DNA from: Mnemiopsis leidyi
Taxonomy: Eukaryota > Ctenophora > Tentaculata > Lobata > Bolinopsidae
Length of the DNA: 49,699 bases
Reading direction: 5' to 3'
NCBI GenBank assembly: GCA_000226015.1
Contig: JH155219.1
Coordinates: forward strand, 82,701-132,399
The notes beneath the pieces are model-generated. The model was not told the origin of the DNA. It did not search any database and worked only from the letters and a program-made list of their open reading frames with translations. The translations under genes were made by a program, and so were the position numbers. Shown piece by piece: positions 34,323 to 45,446 of the stretch. Each line of letters opens with the position of its first letter. Position 1 is the first letter of the stretch.

Positions 34323-37300
34323 CAGCCGTTGAACCAGCTTTAAACCTGACGTCTGTAATCCGTTTAAAAGGGTAGTCAGTCTGGCATCATATCCACTGCG
34401 ACTAATGCTTCCAGGGAGTTACAGTCAGGTGTTTTGTCGCTAGGAACTCACTGCACCACTGTTAATAAACTTTATGTTTCGGTTGGAGGGACTGTTTTAT
34501 GCACATTAAACTCTCAGGTCCAAGAAATATTCAGATAAGCTGAGTCCATGGTATTTGGCTAAAGTTGTGGTGCCTTTTAAAGGAGGTCGGATGCTAGGGT
34601 TTTCCTTTATCAACTTCCGTAATTTTTCTCAATTTTGTTGTCAGTTCATATAACACATCAATAGTTGATAGCTTCACTTAAGGTTGAAATCTGCACATCT
34701 GCCTTCGTTTTAGTCCATGACGAATCTGCTACAAACATTTGATAATCTTAAGTGACCCCGTTAGAGTTATATTTATTGTTGCGATTATTAAACTTTGTTT
34801 ATAAAAGCTAACCGGACACCACGACTTACGAGCCTACAGTGTTCTGACCAAAATACCGCATAATATTTGCAATAAAACGATCACTTTGTTTTGCACTTCT
34901 TCCTTAGAACTTCTTAAAACCATGTCCAACTTCTTATCCGGATATAATATATTAAACTGATTTGGCGTGCTGGATTCCATTTTTAAACTATCTTCTTCTC
35001 GTTGAAATATCAACACGTTTGTGCGTATAGTGCTGCTGTCTTTCTTGTTTGTGTTAGTCAAATTCTGTGGTGAAAGATTGATCCTAATGACTGTTCGAGT
35101 TTTTGCGTAGCTGCGCACGTCTTTTAGTCTTTTACGATTATATATGTTTGCAGTTGCTAAAAAGGTTTTTCTCATCGAATTTCTGCACTATTCCGGCCAA
35201 TCGTTCATAAATTTGCTTAAGGTTCCTGCTATATTTAATAAAAATAAGCTAATAAGCCCGGGATAAACTCCGAAGTCTGAACATTTCATTATTATCATTA
35301 TCTACAGGTCTCAGCTTCTTTGGATAAGATTCTTAAATGAAATTGTAAACTGTAATGAAATTTGTGTTATAAAGTACTCTGTCAGCGTAGGTTGACTGTC
35401 AGCCTATAGGCTGACTTTTTTTGTTCTGTTTTTGCATTTTATGGCGTTTAACTGAGATATAGACAACGACTTGTTAGATTCAATAGTTAGACTCAGTGTA
35501 CGATTTTTTTGATAGTATGACGGCACTTGCACCAGTTTGCTCTAGGCTACTGCCAGCTGAATAAAATGAGCTGGCTGACAGTTAACATAACTACAGCATA
35601 TGTAATACACTGTCTCCATTGTCCATGACAACCGAACATAGCTGCAGTACCGTAGCTCTCCGACCACACCGCGACACTATAGAGCAGCTAGGTGCAAACT
35701 CCTTGCCGCGCACAACACCTCAGAGCGATGATAGTATCTCAGCCTTTCTTGTATATTTGCGGCTCAGTAGTCTAGGTCACGTCGTGCCATACTTAGCTTT
35801 CACAACCTTACATCTAGCTGGCAGTCACGTGCTTTTTAATTTATTAGTTGATTTTTAATTGGAATATTTCCTTACTGCTTTTCTGTTATTTCAGGTTGTG
35901 GCCAAGAGTTGATATCTTTGTTGTTTTCATGCTGGTCACAAATATCAATTCACTTCTGCTTTTCTGAGCACTCTTGAATAAATTTAATAATAAAAATTTT
36001 AGCAGTTATACCAGTTTAGCAGTTAGACTTATAACAGAAGAGATCATCGATATGACAAGCAGCATAAAATATTACGAAGATTACTTGCTGCTTAAGTATA
36101 TAATCATTCATTAAATGTTTAGCGGCACTGCGACACACGTGACTTAATATTTTAGCTCACCTCACATGCAGAGGGCAGTACACATCTAGGCCCATTCACC
36201 GCTCACTGCTCAGTGGTGCGATGAACTAAGTCCGTGTTAGTGCTATAGTTTACTAGTGAACTTCGAAATGTTACGTGTCTTATTGTTGCATCAAAACTCA
36301 GAACTGTGTTGATTAGAAGGGTGGAGGTTTGGCAACAAAATTTTAGAAAAACTTTCCAATTAAATGTCGAGTTCAATTGTTACTGTACTTATGACTTTCT
36401 CTTGTTCTTTTATTAAACTCTAGCTGTTTTGATTAGCTGCACGGTTCTACCAAAATTTGATCCGTAAATTTAGTGTTACTTCTAGGATAGTGGGATATAC
36501 GTGATAATCATAACTAATGGAGCCGTGGGGTTTTATTAAGTCTCATAATAAAATCTTCACGCTCGAATTTCTGATTCTATCTTATGACGATTATGCACTC
36601 GTGAGGACAAATAAGACGAATGAGTTGTTCTTTACGGACTGGCTTATTTGTCATCACGAGATAGAGTCACTCAGAAATTTGAATACTGAGCTTACAATAA
36701 TAAGCATTTAAACATAATCGCATAAAAATCGATGTTTGTTGGGTTTTTTAATATTGATACTTGCCACACAGTTTTCATACATAACTTATCCGGTTGCGAT
36801 TGTTGCACATGTTCATTTAGAATACAGATAGACAATGGCACCATTGAAAGTTTAATAAATAGTCTTTGCTGTGGTGAGCTTATATCCATCAGCATCCTTT
36901 GATTCAGAATTAATCTAAGCTATGTTTTGCGATCTTAGATTCTGCCTGGAAATGCTGACTTTGTATCTAATTATGCCTACTTGACAAATGTCTAGTTATA
37001 CCAGCATGTGCGTCGGATAAACGATTCATGACCCCTCAATAAAGAAACCACCACCTATCGATCACTTTTTTTGTATTGAGATAATATTTAGGCTATCTTA
37101 TGGTTCAGTTTTTGCATGATTTAAGTTTGCCGAAAGGTAAGATTTCATTTCTTCTCTAATATCTTTTGTCCTTTCAAGATAAGATTATCAGTTCTCGTCA
37201 GTTTATTGCCCCAATCAGTAACAGAGTCAACTACAAATCTGGCTTATCACCAATTCCAAAATCTAAATTAAAGATGATTTCAGTGAGCTGTTATCAGTGC

Positions 37301-38464
37301 AATTACTATAATTCAAGTTATAACAGCTTACACGTCACATTTGCCTGAAATTTCGACTAATTTCTCCCGGGTTTCAGTAATTCCTGTTCTATTATTTCAA
37401 TGTTATTATTTTTCTCATTTCTCTATTTCTGTGCTGGTTTTGGAATAAAACTTAACATTCTGATCAGCTTGCAGCTGAAATATACATTGTGAGGCGCGCA
37501 TAGTGTTACTTAATTCCTTGATTTGTGTCTCACAATTAATATTCTTCGTGATACTTTTTTCTTTTATTGAACTAAATATCAGTCATCTTCTTCATGTGAA
37601 TTTGAATCGTAAGATTAACAACTATCAAATCGAAAATTGTTTCGTTTTAATCATTGTTTTTAAAGCGTACAAAATGTTTCCGATGGTTAAGATCGGTTTT
37701 TACCTTTTTAGCTTTTTAGCCTGTTCAGTGTCATAAAGTTCCGCCTTCCAGTTCGCGTTTCATTACTTCAAATACGCTGCGCGAAGTCTGTTCCAAACAC
37801 GAGCAATTAATTGTCTAAATAAAGGTGTACCATATAAACCAAGGGCCATGGTTAGGGAATAAAACTATGATGCGCTCTTTGACTCTTTGTTTTGGCAACC
37901 AACTCTGAGCTCATTCTATTTTTCTATGTGATGAATTAGTGTTTCGTAGCTGGCCCGAATAAATTGTTTGTGTATTATTTTCGGCAGAAAACTTTAGGCT
38001 TTTTGAACTTTTTATAGGGAAAACCGTCACAAAGCTGAGCATCTGCCAGATATACTGTCACGTGGTTATGAAGTTGGTTCTTATCTCATATTTCCAACTT
38101 ACTTCCTATTTGCCCTATTGTATTAAAGAAGCCAACAATATCGCCAGTACTGGTAGTGCTAGCTTACTAAAAATAAATTCTGACTGCAAGGCGACTGTTT
38201 CAAACTACTTAAGAATTAGAAAGCCAAATTAACCAATTAAATTGGATTAGAAATAAGTACGCACTCTACAATAGTAAGATCTACATTCTGAAGAAATTTA
38301 TTCCATATACGGCACGATTTGATCAATCAATTACCCGATTTTGACCCGGTCAAAAATTAAAAAAACCACAAGAAACCAACAATCCCACTCAAATAAAAAT
38401 TCGACCGACCCATTTCCTTATTTCAATTCACATATTTGAAATACCTGACGAAGTGCATGTTTAG
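34323..38464. other. Long non-coding stretch before internal exon 1
   Basis: No convincing exon. A stem-loop with arms GTGAGGACAAATAAG / CTTATTTGTCATCAC (about 36601-36658) is visible. Frames at 34834-35175 (minus) and 35619-35858 (plus) show no domain or splice support. A donor AAAG|GTAAGA at 37136 is preceded by an ATG frame, but in phase 1. Confidence 0.4.
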
Positions 38465-38566
38465 GCGGAAGAGGAGAGGAAGAAGGAGGAACAGCAGCTT
38501 GGAGAGAAGGTAAACAACCTCGTCATGAACACTCTCCGACCCTCCAGCGACCTTGACACCGACATC
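38465..38566 (+). CDS. Internal exon 1: charged coiled-coil segment
   Basis: This exon is 102 bases (34 codons), bounded by acceptor CATGTTTAG and donor ATC|GTGAGT. Both borders are phase 0, so it can be included or skipped without changing frame. It encodes AEEERKKEEQQLGEKVNNLV and then a tail ending DLDTDI. The first half is a highly charged helix likely to form a coiled coil. It has no start codon of its own at the front, so it must be joined to an upstream exon. Any of the first exons A to I fits by phase. Function is unknown. Confidence 0.68.
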
Positions 38567-39058
38567 GTGAGTTGATAAGAAGTTATTTATTGAGTCTTGA
38601 GGTTGAGGTTTTGTTAGATTTTTCTGTGCTTTTTCAAGGTTCGTCCATTATTTATGTCTCCCTCTTCCGGTCTTACTCGTTATCTTTAACACTATTGTTT
38701 CCCTTGGAATAATCTATTTAAAATCTCTCCTGAAGTAAAACAGAAACGTCATCCTTACTCGACTACTGTCTCTGTATCTCCGGCAGTTTTCTCTTACTTT
38801 ATTTTTTAGACATTAGACATGTCTATAGACTTTAAACAAGCGTGTGATCAACATTCATCGAGTGCCGAGCTGTTTTCAAAAATAGGGAAGCCTCACAACT
38901 TTTACCTGCAATTTTTAGACATGTAATTCATGGCAACATCTCTTCACACAGAAATATAGCTGGTTGGTAATTGCCGCGTTTGCCAGAATTTCTGGTTTTA
39001 AAGATCGTCTGTGCTCTGTTCCTTCATTTATACTTCCTGTTTGGGGCCGATATCTGAG

Positions 39059-39232
39059 TTTAAGCCGAGGTATTCCTCTACGGTAGAGTTCCGGGGACAA
39101 GACTCGAATGCAGGGACTATGGAGATGATGAGAGATGTGGAAGGAAAGAGAGAAGAGGGTAACGTTGGCCGTACCCACTCTATCTCGCGCCCAGGGCTGG
39201 CCATTTTCAAGGTGGTCCGCAAGAACGGTTTG
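39059..39232 (+). CDS. Internal exon 2: basic, Ser-rich linker
   Basis: This exon is 174 bases (58 codons) in phase 0 on both sides. The donor is TTG|GTAGGT, and the likely acceptor is GATATCTGAG ending at 39058. A second phase-0 AG, after TTTAAG at 39064, would shorten it by two codons. It encodes FKPRYSSTVEFRGQ at the start, then EMMRDVEGKREEG, and GRTHSISRPGLAIFKVVRKN near the end. RTHSIS fits a basophilic kinase site such as CaMK or PKA type (R-x-x-S), and AIFKVVRKN resembles a short basic amphipathic helix. These are inferences. Length and frame-neutral borders suggest a cassette exon before the EF-hand body. Confidence 0.58.
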
Positions 39233-40613
39233 GTAGGTCTTTTCATGCTTGACGTGCAATATTGGATATACAATCGTTGCTCTTGACTAATGAATATACA
39301 TATATTTATTAATTGATGTCTAGTACACTGTACTTAGTACAGTGCGTTTTTCAACGTAGACCATGTTTAAAGCATACTGTTTCGAGCTGAATTTCATTCG
39401 ATAAATCCCGATACATATCCACATCTCTTTCCATCATCAGTTGGTTAAACGTAAAGTTTTTAAGTTTCTCTCCGGACGCCCAGTAGACGAACCAACATAT
39501 CGACCCGGAAGAGCTCTAATTTTTCATGAAACACACTAGTCTCCCACCAAAGCACTAAGAAAGTTCACTTTAAAAGTTCTTGCAAGGGATAGAGCTACTA
39601 TATAACAGTATAGCTGGAGTCTGGGTCCATATCCTGAGGACATGCATTGCGAGAATGTCAACACCCCCACATCTCCTACCCCGCGACACGAGTTGTTGCC
39701 CGAATTTTGTTATTTTATTAACGTTATATACTAACTTGCGGCAATAGCAATTTACAGTTGCCACCAGTTCAATGGCCTTTGACGTTAACCCAATGACTGA
39801 GCGTCACATCTGCTTTACAATTTTAGCCCATTGTCCGTGTGTCAAGAGAAGCAGCCCAACTTGCATTGTAGAGCTTACAGTGTTGCGTTATATCATTGTT
39901 TCGTAAGGATACAGAGCTAGGATATATATTGTTTTCCCCTCTTCAGATATTCTTGTATCGTTATTTAGCAAATCAGTGTCTCTCTCTCTCTGTTAAATCA
40001 CCCTTTATTAGATTTGTTTGCTTGCTCACTTACTGAAAGGTCCTGGAAAGGCCAACCCAATAACTAGGCCCGGGTAAATATAAAAAAAATGTTAACCTCG
40101 CGCTAGGTCATAGCTCTGCGGTAGGTAAAATCAGATTTTCGATTTTCTTGTACGCTGAATAAAGATAAATTTCTAAGTCTAACGCATATTCTGTGTTTCT
40201 TGAAATAGGAAATTATAAGGTCTATAATTCCGCCTGACACATTAATATTATTTGTGATCTTTTGCTTATTCGATTTACAGAATCTCAAAGTAGTTATACG
40301 GTCGTCAAGCCCGCATGAAGTAACAATAAAATTCACATTCTTTTGAAGTGAAACCCGAGATATAGCATATCTTGTCCTTCTGTCTTGTCTGACCTTTATT
40401 GCAGAACTACAAATCCAGCTGTGGTTTAGTGACCCGAAACATGGCAACGGTTATACAAGCGGCTTGTTCAATTTCACTATGTCGTCTTAGATACCTTGCT
40501 AAACTTTAAAAGTTACAAATCCGCCTACTTTTGTTCGGTAACAACTTAGCCAGCTCACCCTCCCTGACCCCAGCCTTAACTTCTCTGTTTACTGTTTTTG
40601 TCTGTAAATTTGC
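39233..40613. other. Intron, no exon seen
   Basis: It contains a small hairpin CACTGTAC-TTA-GTACAGTG at 39327-39345. The minus frames here are chance. No gene is seen. Confidence 0.45.
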
Positions 40614-40655
40614 ATGGCAAGCCAACCCGTATATCGTTGTCTCGGCACCAATGAG
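40614..40655 (+). CDS. Candidate alternative first exon J
   Basis: This 14-codon exon, MASQPVYRCLGTNE, ends at a strong donor (GAG|GTAAGA), phase 0. It starts MASQ like exon B. It lies after the two internal exons, so a transcript starting here would go directly to the EF-hand exon at 41381. A pyrimidine-rich stretch (CTTCTCTGTTTACTGTTTTT) precedes it. Confidence 0.52.
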
Positions 40656-41056
40656 GTAAGATAACTCGTAGAGTCGGTGAAAGGAATGTTTTTGCTTTGT
40701 TTCGCTAGTTATCCTACAATTTACCTAAGACCCTAAACCTTCGTGACCGAACATTCTATCTGTATTCTGTAAGTTGGGATAGTCGTCCTACCTCCTATTT
40801 AATATTTTTAAGGATTATCACAAAATACAACAGCACCAGTTCTCAAGTCAAGTAATAACAAACGTTTCGAGGGCACCAACTTCATATAATTATACGCTAC
40901 ATTGGCCAATTATGCGCGGAGAACTATCTAATTCTATATTTTCGAGACCTTAATTAGTTAAAAGCGGAAGCTCATATTGGGTTTAACATTCGTAGAGAGT
41001 TTGCACCCCTTGTTTTAGACTTTGTTTTGAAGTTTTTGCACAATAGAAGTACCTAA

Positions 41057-41086
41057 ATGGTCCATTTCTTTGACGACGACGATCCG
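41057..41086 (+). CDS. First exon K (proximal, acidic)
   Basis: This ten-codon exon, MVHFFDDDDP, ends at a strong donor (CCG|GTAAGT), phase 0. It is the first exon closest to the EF-hand body, 294 bp of intron away, and so is the default start of the short form. CAATAG ends 10 nt before the ATG and could be an acceptor. Confidence 0.66.
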
Positions 41087-43245
41087 GTAAGTATTATGCT
41101 CTCTGATTTGTCTTTCCCCTGATTTTTCTCTCTCTGATTTGCCCTTTCTCCAATTTGTACTCACTCTAATATGTCCTCTCTCAAATAAAAACTATCCTGC
41201 TCTTAAAAAATATTCTGTTCTTTTAGTTCTATGTTCTCCATGTTTCGTCGTTTGAGTTCCCTATCAACCTAAGCTGATCTCCATCGTATTGTCTCGGTAA
41301 CCAAAGTCCCTGTCCCTGAACGGTTTTGTTTCTCTCTCTAATTCCTATTCAGCTAAAGGTAATATCGCCCAAACTTGCAGGTGGAATCTTACCGACAACT
41401 GTTCAAACTGTTCGACAAAAACGACGACGGGAGTATAAGCGTAGACGAACTTGGCCATGTTTTTAGGATTCATCTCGGAAAATCTTTGTCTGAACACGAC
41501 CTCAACAGAATCATAGGTAAATATGGTCTCGGATCTTCGTTACTTCGTTGAGTTTATCATGTAGGCGAAAGGCCATCATATGTCACAACCGCCTGGCTCC
41601 TGCCCAGTCTAACAGAGAGTTAGAATTTGCGCAGGAGTTTTGTCTCTGGTGGTAGAACGAGAAAAATATTGTCCTTTTTTATCTCGCCAAGTTTACAGTT
41701 GCGCATAAATGCATTATGACAGTCCCCCATCTGATCTCCTGTTTCAGAGCAAGTTGACGAGAACCAGAGTAATACAATCGAGTTTAGCGAATTCCTCACG
41801 TTGATGGCTTCAGAAACGTGGAACGAGATAGAGAGGGGCGAGATCGTGAAGGTCTGCTTACAAATTGCATAATTTTATTTTTACCAATGCTACTTTTTTC
41901 CTATTTTTTCTAGGATATATTACAGATACATCCTAACAAGCTTACCTCTGTCGCTATAAGGTTTATAAGTTGACTTTCTAGGCGTTTGCTGTATTTGATC
42001 GCAACAAAGATGGGTACGTTGATGCGGAGGAGCTAAGATTTGCTCTTTGTAATTACGGCGAAGCCATGACCAAGCAGGAAGCGGATGAGGTAAACTAGAT
42101 TTTTAGTATATTTTAGTACATTTTAGTACATTTAATACATTTAAGTACATTTTACTATTTTAGTACATATCTATACATTGCCGTACAATTAAGTACATTG
42201 TAGTACATGTTATTTCATTGCCGTAGATTTTAGTACATTGTAGTACATTTTATTACATTGCCGTAGATTCTAGTACATTGTAGTACATTTCAGTACATTT
42301 CACTACATTTAACTACACATTTACTACCTTCCAGTTTATTGTAGTACATTTTAGCACATTTTAGAACATTGTAGTACATTGTAAGTTGTAGTAGTACATT
42401 GTAATAGTACATTGTAGTACATTTATACTAAGTAGTATATTTATACTTAGTAGTACATTTATATTAAGTATATTGTAGTAAATTGTTGTACATATAAGTG
42501 CAGTTTAGAATTTTTAGTAAATTTTAGCATATTATTGTATACTGTAGTACATTTTGAAACATTTTAGTACATTTTAGTAGATTTAAGTATATATCTTAAT
42601 AGATTTTAGTACATTTGAGTACATTTAACTAGCAAGTTGCGGGGCTAATTACAAAGTGCCCTTGTGACTGACTTGTTAGTCCCACAAAGCTACTTAGAGG
42701 ATGGCCTTCTTATACTTACAATTATTTATGTGTAAATTTCATTTGAATTCATATTTAACGGGCGAGGCGCGTCTAAAATTTCTTCGGAATTCATATCGCC
42801 AGGCCTGAAGTGCGTGAGAGCGCGTGATGGCCGCGAAAGCAGGTAATCAATCTACAAATTCATTTTCCATTCAAGTCCGGAGAAATTTTGATTCAGTCAA
42901 TAGAGAAAGGTTATTTGCCCATGGGTCACAAATTTTTAATCTTATGTGTCAGCGATTGACCAATGAGAACGGGCTATTAAATTTGTGCAACGTTATCACG
43001 CGATATAAAGAATTATTGAGAGACCCCCCCCCCAAATAATACCTTTCTTTTTCCTCCGCATTTCTCCATTCGAAAAATAACATTTACATGGAAAATAACT
43101 GTAAGAACATAACTATTTTTAAACTACCGATTTCTTTCAGTTGCTTGCGATAGCTGACTTGGACAAGAACGGTCTGATAGATTATAACGAATTCAAAACT
43201 ATGATGACTGCAGACGACAGCTCAGGCGACTGCCGACAGCAATGA
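41057..43245 (+). CDS. Calmodulin-like four-EF-hand protein (joined)
   Basis: Join 41057-41086, 41381-41516, 41748-41851, 41982-42089 and 43141-43245, giving 160 aa with exon K as start. The body (150 aa) aligns with calmodulin from about its residue 10 onward, and all four Ca2+ loops are present. EF1 is DKNDDGSISVDE. EF2 is DENQSNTIEFSE, with Asn at loop position 6 where Gly is usual. EF3 is DRNKDGYVDAEE. EF4 is DLDKNGLIDYNE. Each has Asp at 1 and Glu at 12, so all should bind Ca2+. The linker ASETWNEIERGEIVK replaces the calmodulin central helix, and the C-terminus adds about a dozen polar residues (DDSSGDCRQQ). Several divergent positions indicate a calmodulin-like protein rather than calmodulin itself. 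Because the body's first exon begins in phase 0, other first exons upstream can replace K. Confidence 0.88.
41381..41516 (+). CDS. EF-hand body exon 1 (EF1)
   Basis: Acceptor AAACTTGCAG, donor ATAG|GTAAAT. It starts in phase 0 and ends after one base of the next codon. It encodes VESYRQLFKLFD, loop 1 and the helix to NRIIG. This is the common acceptor exon for the first-exon array. Confidence 0.92.
41748..41851 (+). CDS. EF-hand body exon 2 (EF2 and linker)
   Basis: Acceptor CTCCTGTTTCAG, donor AAG|GTCTGC (weak at +3 to +5). It completes the split codon of the previous exon and ends in phase 0. It encodes EQVDENQSNTIEFSEFLTLM and the linker to IVK. Confidence 0.9.
41982..42089 (+). CDS. EF-hand body exon 3 (EF3)
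   Basis: Acceptor GACTTTCTAG, donor GAG|GTAAAC, 36 codons, phase 0 on both sides. It encodes AFAVFDRNKDGYVDAEELRF and on to KQEADE. Because it ends in phase 0, the terminal exon candidates at 47059 and 47247 could replace the next exon. Confidence 0.92.
42090..42756. repeat. Intronic TTTTAGTACA repeat
   Basis: From about 42100 to 42630 the intron is filled by a degenerate short repeat around (T)TTAGTACAT, roughly 9-12 bp, with dozens of GTACAT cores. The last part is unique. Confidence 0.88.
42757..42855 (+). mobile_element. Diverged copy of the 100-bp element
   Basis: AACGGGCGAGGCGCGTCTAA through to GCAGGTAATCAATCTAC matches the 100-bp element of 45347-45446 with scattered changes. It lies in the intron between the EF3 and EF4 exons. 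Confidence 0.8.
43141..43245 (+). CDS. EF-hand body exon 4 (EF4, terminal)
   Basis: Acceptor GATTTCTTTCAG. It encodes LLAIADLDKNGLIDYNEFKT, MMT and a polar tail ending CRQQ, then TGA at 43243. A possible poly(A) signal ATTAAA is near 43809. Confidence 0.92.
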   Translation: MLAIADLDKNGLIDYNEFKTMMTADDSSGDCRQQ

Positions 43246-44906
43246 ACACATTTCACCCATGGATATTTCAGATGATTTTATAGCGTGCACCGTGTCGTTG
43301 GAGGAAGCGGGTTAAGAAACGGTCATTGAGCTATGTTTAGGACTTTAGGAAGTATTCAGCTTTCATGAAAATGTAGGTACTACAGTCGTATGTATAGTGT
43401 TGGGCTAACCAAAACAGACTTAGAGACAAGATTTTCTCTTCCCTGCTACACTTGTGGGAAACATACGCCCAAAATGATGTTTCGAAAAGGAATCAAGGTC
43501 AGCTAATAGGTTAAAAGAACGGGTTTGGTTTGAAAATCTCAGAAAATCTCAGAAAAATTACTTCAAATAACAAGAGTACAGATTTTGTCTTTAAGTTAAC
43601 GATCACGGCTACTGTCCGCATTCTTTGTTATGGATTTATTACAATCTAAAAATATAGTTGATAGATTGCGCGAAACAGTGAAACACGAGACCGATCAAAT
43701 ATACGGCATACGCTACTGGTCAGCAGTTCGTATGTAAACTTTAAAGCAAACTTATAAGTACTGCAAGTGTAATTTATTGTACTTGAATTGTCATATGATT
43801 TTCGGTAGATTAAAGCACTTTTTATCCTTTTTGTATTGATTATGCCTTATGTATGAGCCAAAATCTTTAAGTAAACGTTTTATGAAGGTGTGGACTATAG
43901 GGACATGCAATTTCTTGCACAACTCTCTTTTGAAGTTGCAATTTCATTTCAAGATAGTAAGATACAGTGTTTGCTGCATGATCGAAATTTAAAAAGTTGT
44001 CCACAGAAAACTTTAGATTTCTGATTTTCCAGCTTTATATTCTAGTCTCGAATAACTGCAGTAATATCTCTGCTCAATTTGTCAATGCCAGCACAATGTC
44101 TCTACTAGTACTAGTACACAACCAGACTACTAATATACTTTTAAGATCCCAGCTACTGGCTCGTAAGTGTAACTCCGATTTTTTGCTAGAGTCCCGCATT
44201 TATATAGTCCGTTAAAAATCCCTTTTTTACACTAGCTATTTTACTTTTTTAGTGCAACTCGTAATAGAGCATTGTAAAAGGATTTATAAGTGCTAAGTCT
44301 TAGGTTCAACTGTAGTTTTTGCGAACTGTAGCTGTTTACTTTTCACGCCCTATGAAAGCGTAAGATTAAGGAGTTAGAGAAAATTTGTGCATTTCAGTCG
44401 AGACCGTGATTAAATGTTTATGTTTATGTTCAACATTTTGTAACTTTTGTATATGTATTATGACATGTCTTAGGATGTGAGTCTAATTTAGGTTTACCAT
44501 GTAAACTTTTATCATTATAATAGCGTTTAACTCATCATTGACTTTTATTTATTTAATCCTGAGATCCATTGTTGTTAAATATCAATCCTTATTGTCGTAA
44601 ACTGTAGCCGTAGGTATAAATATAATTGCCAAAACTGACGGTCTTATGTTTTAATTATAGCGCTGGCAAGCGCGACCGGGGAAAAAACTGCTGAAGGCAA
44701 AAAAAGTAATGTAGACGTGGTTTACTTTGGTTTTTGGTGGTGGATATGTCCGATGTAGGTGGGGGCCGGGGGTTATTAGGTGCCCGGTATAAGTGGATAG
44801 GTAGGTAGATTTGTGAAGTGTTCACCTCGGTGCCATGATAACGCTTCACATCCGGGATTTATTAGTAATAGTATTCCTCAGCAAAGTGTTTTATAATTAT
44901 AAATAC
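43246..44906. other. 3' UTR and flank of the EF-hand gene
   Basis: Part is presumably 3' UTR (to the ATTAAA near 43809 or later). No exon is seen. Frames at 43997-44215 and 44655-44849 lack support. Confidence 0.45.
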
Positions 44907-44937
44907 ATTTTCTGGACGGCTGCGCCGTCCAGAAAAT
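44907..44937. repeat. Perfect hairpin, 14-bp arms
   Basis: ATTTTCTGGACGGC, loop TGC, then the exact reverse complement. It stands at the left edge of the miniature-element cluster. Confidence 0.92.
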
Positions 44938-44974
44938 AGGCCGCAACGTGAGGCTAAATGGACGGCATCGTGAC

Positions 44975-45071
44975 GCTAACATTTGACGAGATTATATCCG
45001 TCTAACGTTCTAACGAAACGATCGTTCAGCTTTAGCTGCGTGAGTCGGGTATCACCGCGACAAGCTAACAT
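44975..45071 (+). mobile_element. hAT-like miniature element with 8-bp TSD
   Basis: The 81-bp element 44983-45063 begins TTGACGAGATTATATCCGTC and ends GGGTATCACCGCGACAA. Its tips TTG/CAA are inverted. GCTAACAT flanks it exactly on both sides (44975-44982 and 45064-45071). An 8-bp duplication is typical of the hAT superfamily. It has no coding capacity. Confidence 0.82.
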
Positions 45072-45346
45072 TTTATTCTATTTCTAAATTAAAATAGCAT
45101 TTTATTCTAAAAATACAGGGCGATCGACAATAAATATAATGGATAAACCGTCAAATTTAAATACGTCATTGGACATTGTGCTGCGATTTCTTTCACGGTC
45201 GATGCGACATGCGTGTCACTGTCAAGAATTTCTTGGCCAGGCTAGAACATAGAAATGCGTGAGAGCGAAAATTAAATTACGTTTCTTACTGTGTGTTGCT
45301 AAACCAGTACAGCCCATATGTGTGCGCTCGTTAACGGGCTATGCGT

Positions 45347-45446
45347 CAACGGGCGATGCGCGTCTAGAATTTCTCCGAAATTCATGTCGCCAGGCCAGAA
45401 ATGCGTGACAGCGCGTGATGGCCGCGACAGTAGGTTATCAACCTAC
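45347..45446 (+). mobile_element. 100-bp repeat element, copy 1
   Basis: It runs from CAACGGGCGATGCGCGTCTA to a small terminal hairpin GTAGGTT-ATC-AACCTAC. It is identical over 100 bp to the reverse complement of 45781-45880. Confidence 0.92.

Noticed and set aside
35619..35858. Plus-strand 79-codon frame, possible further first exon (ATG 35625)
   Set aside because: The only phase-0 donor nearby (ACC|GTAGCT) is poor; not distinguishable from chance.
37098..37140. ATG frame before donor AAAG|GTAAGA
   Set aside because: Ends in phase 1 and would not fit the phase-0 acceptors of the array.
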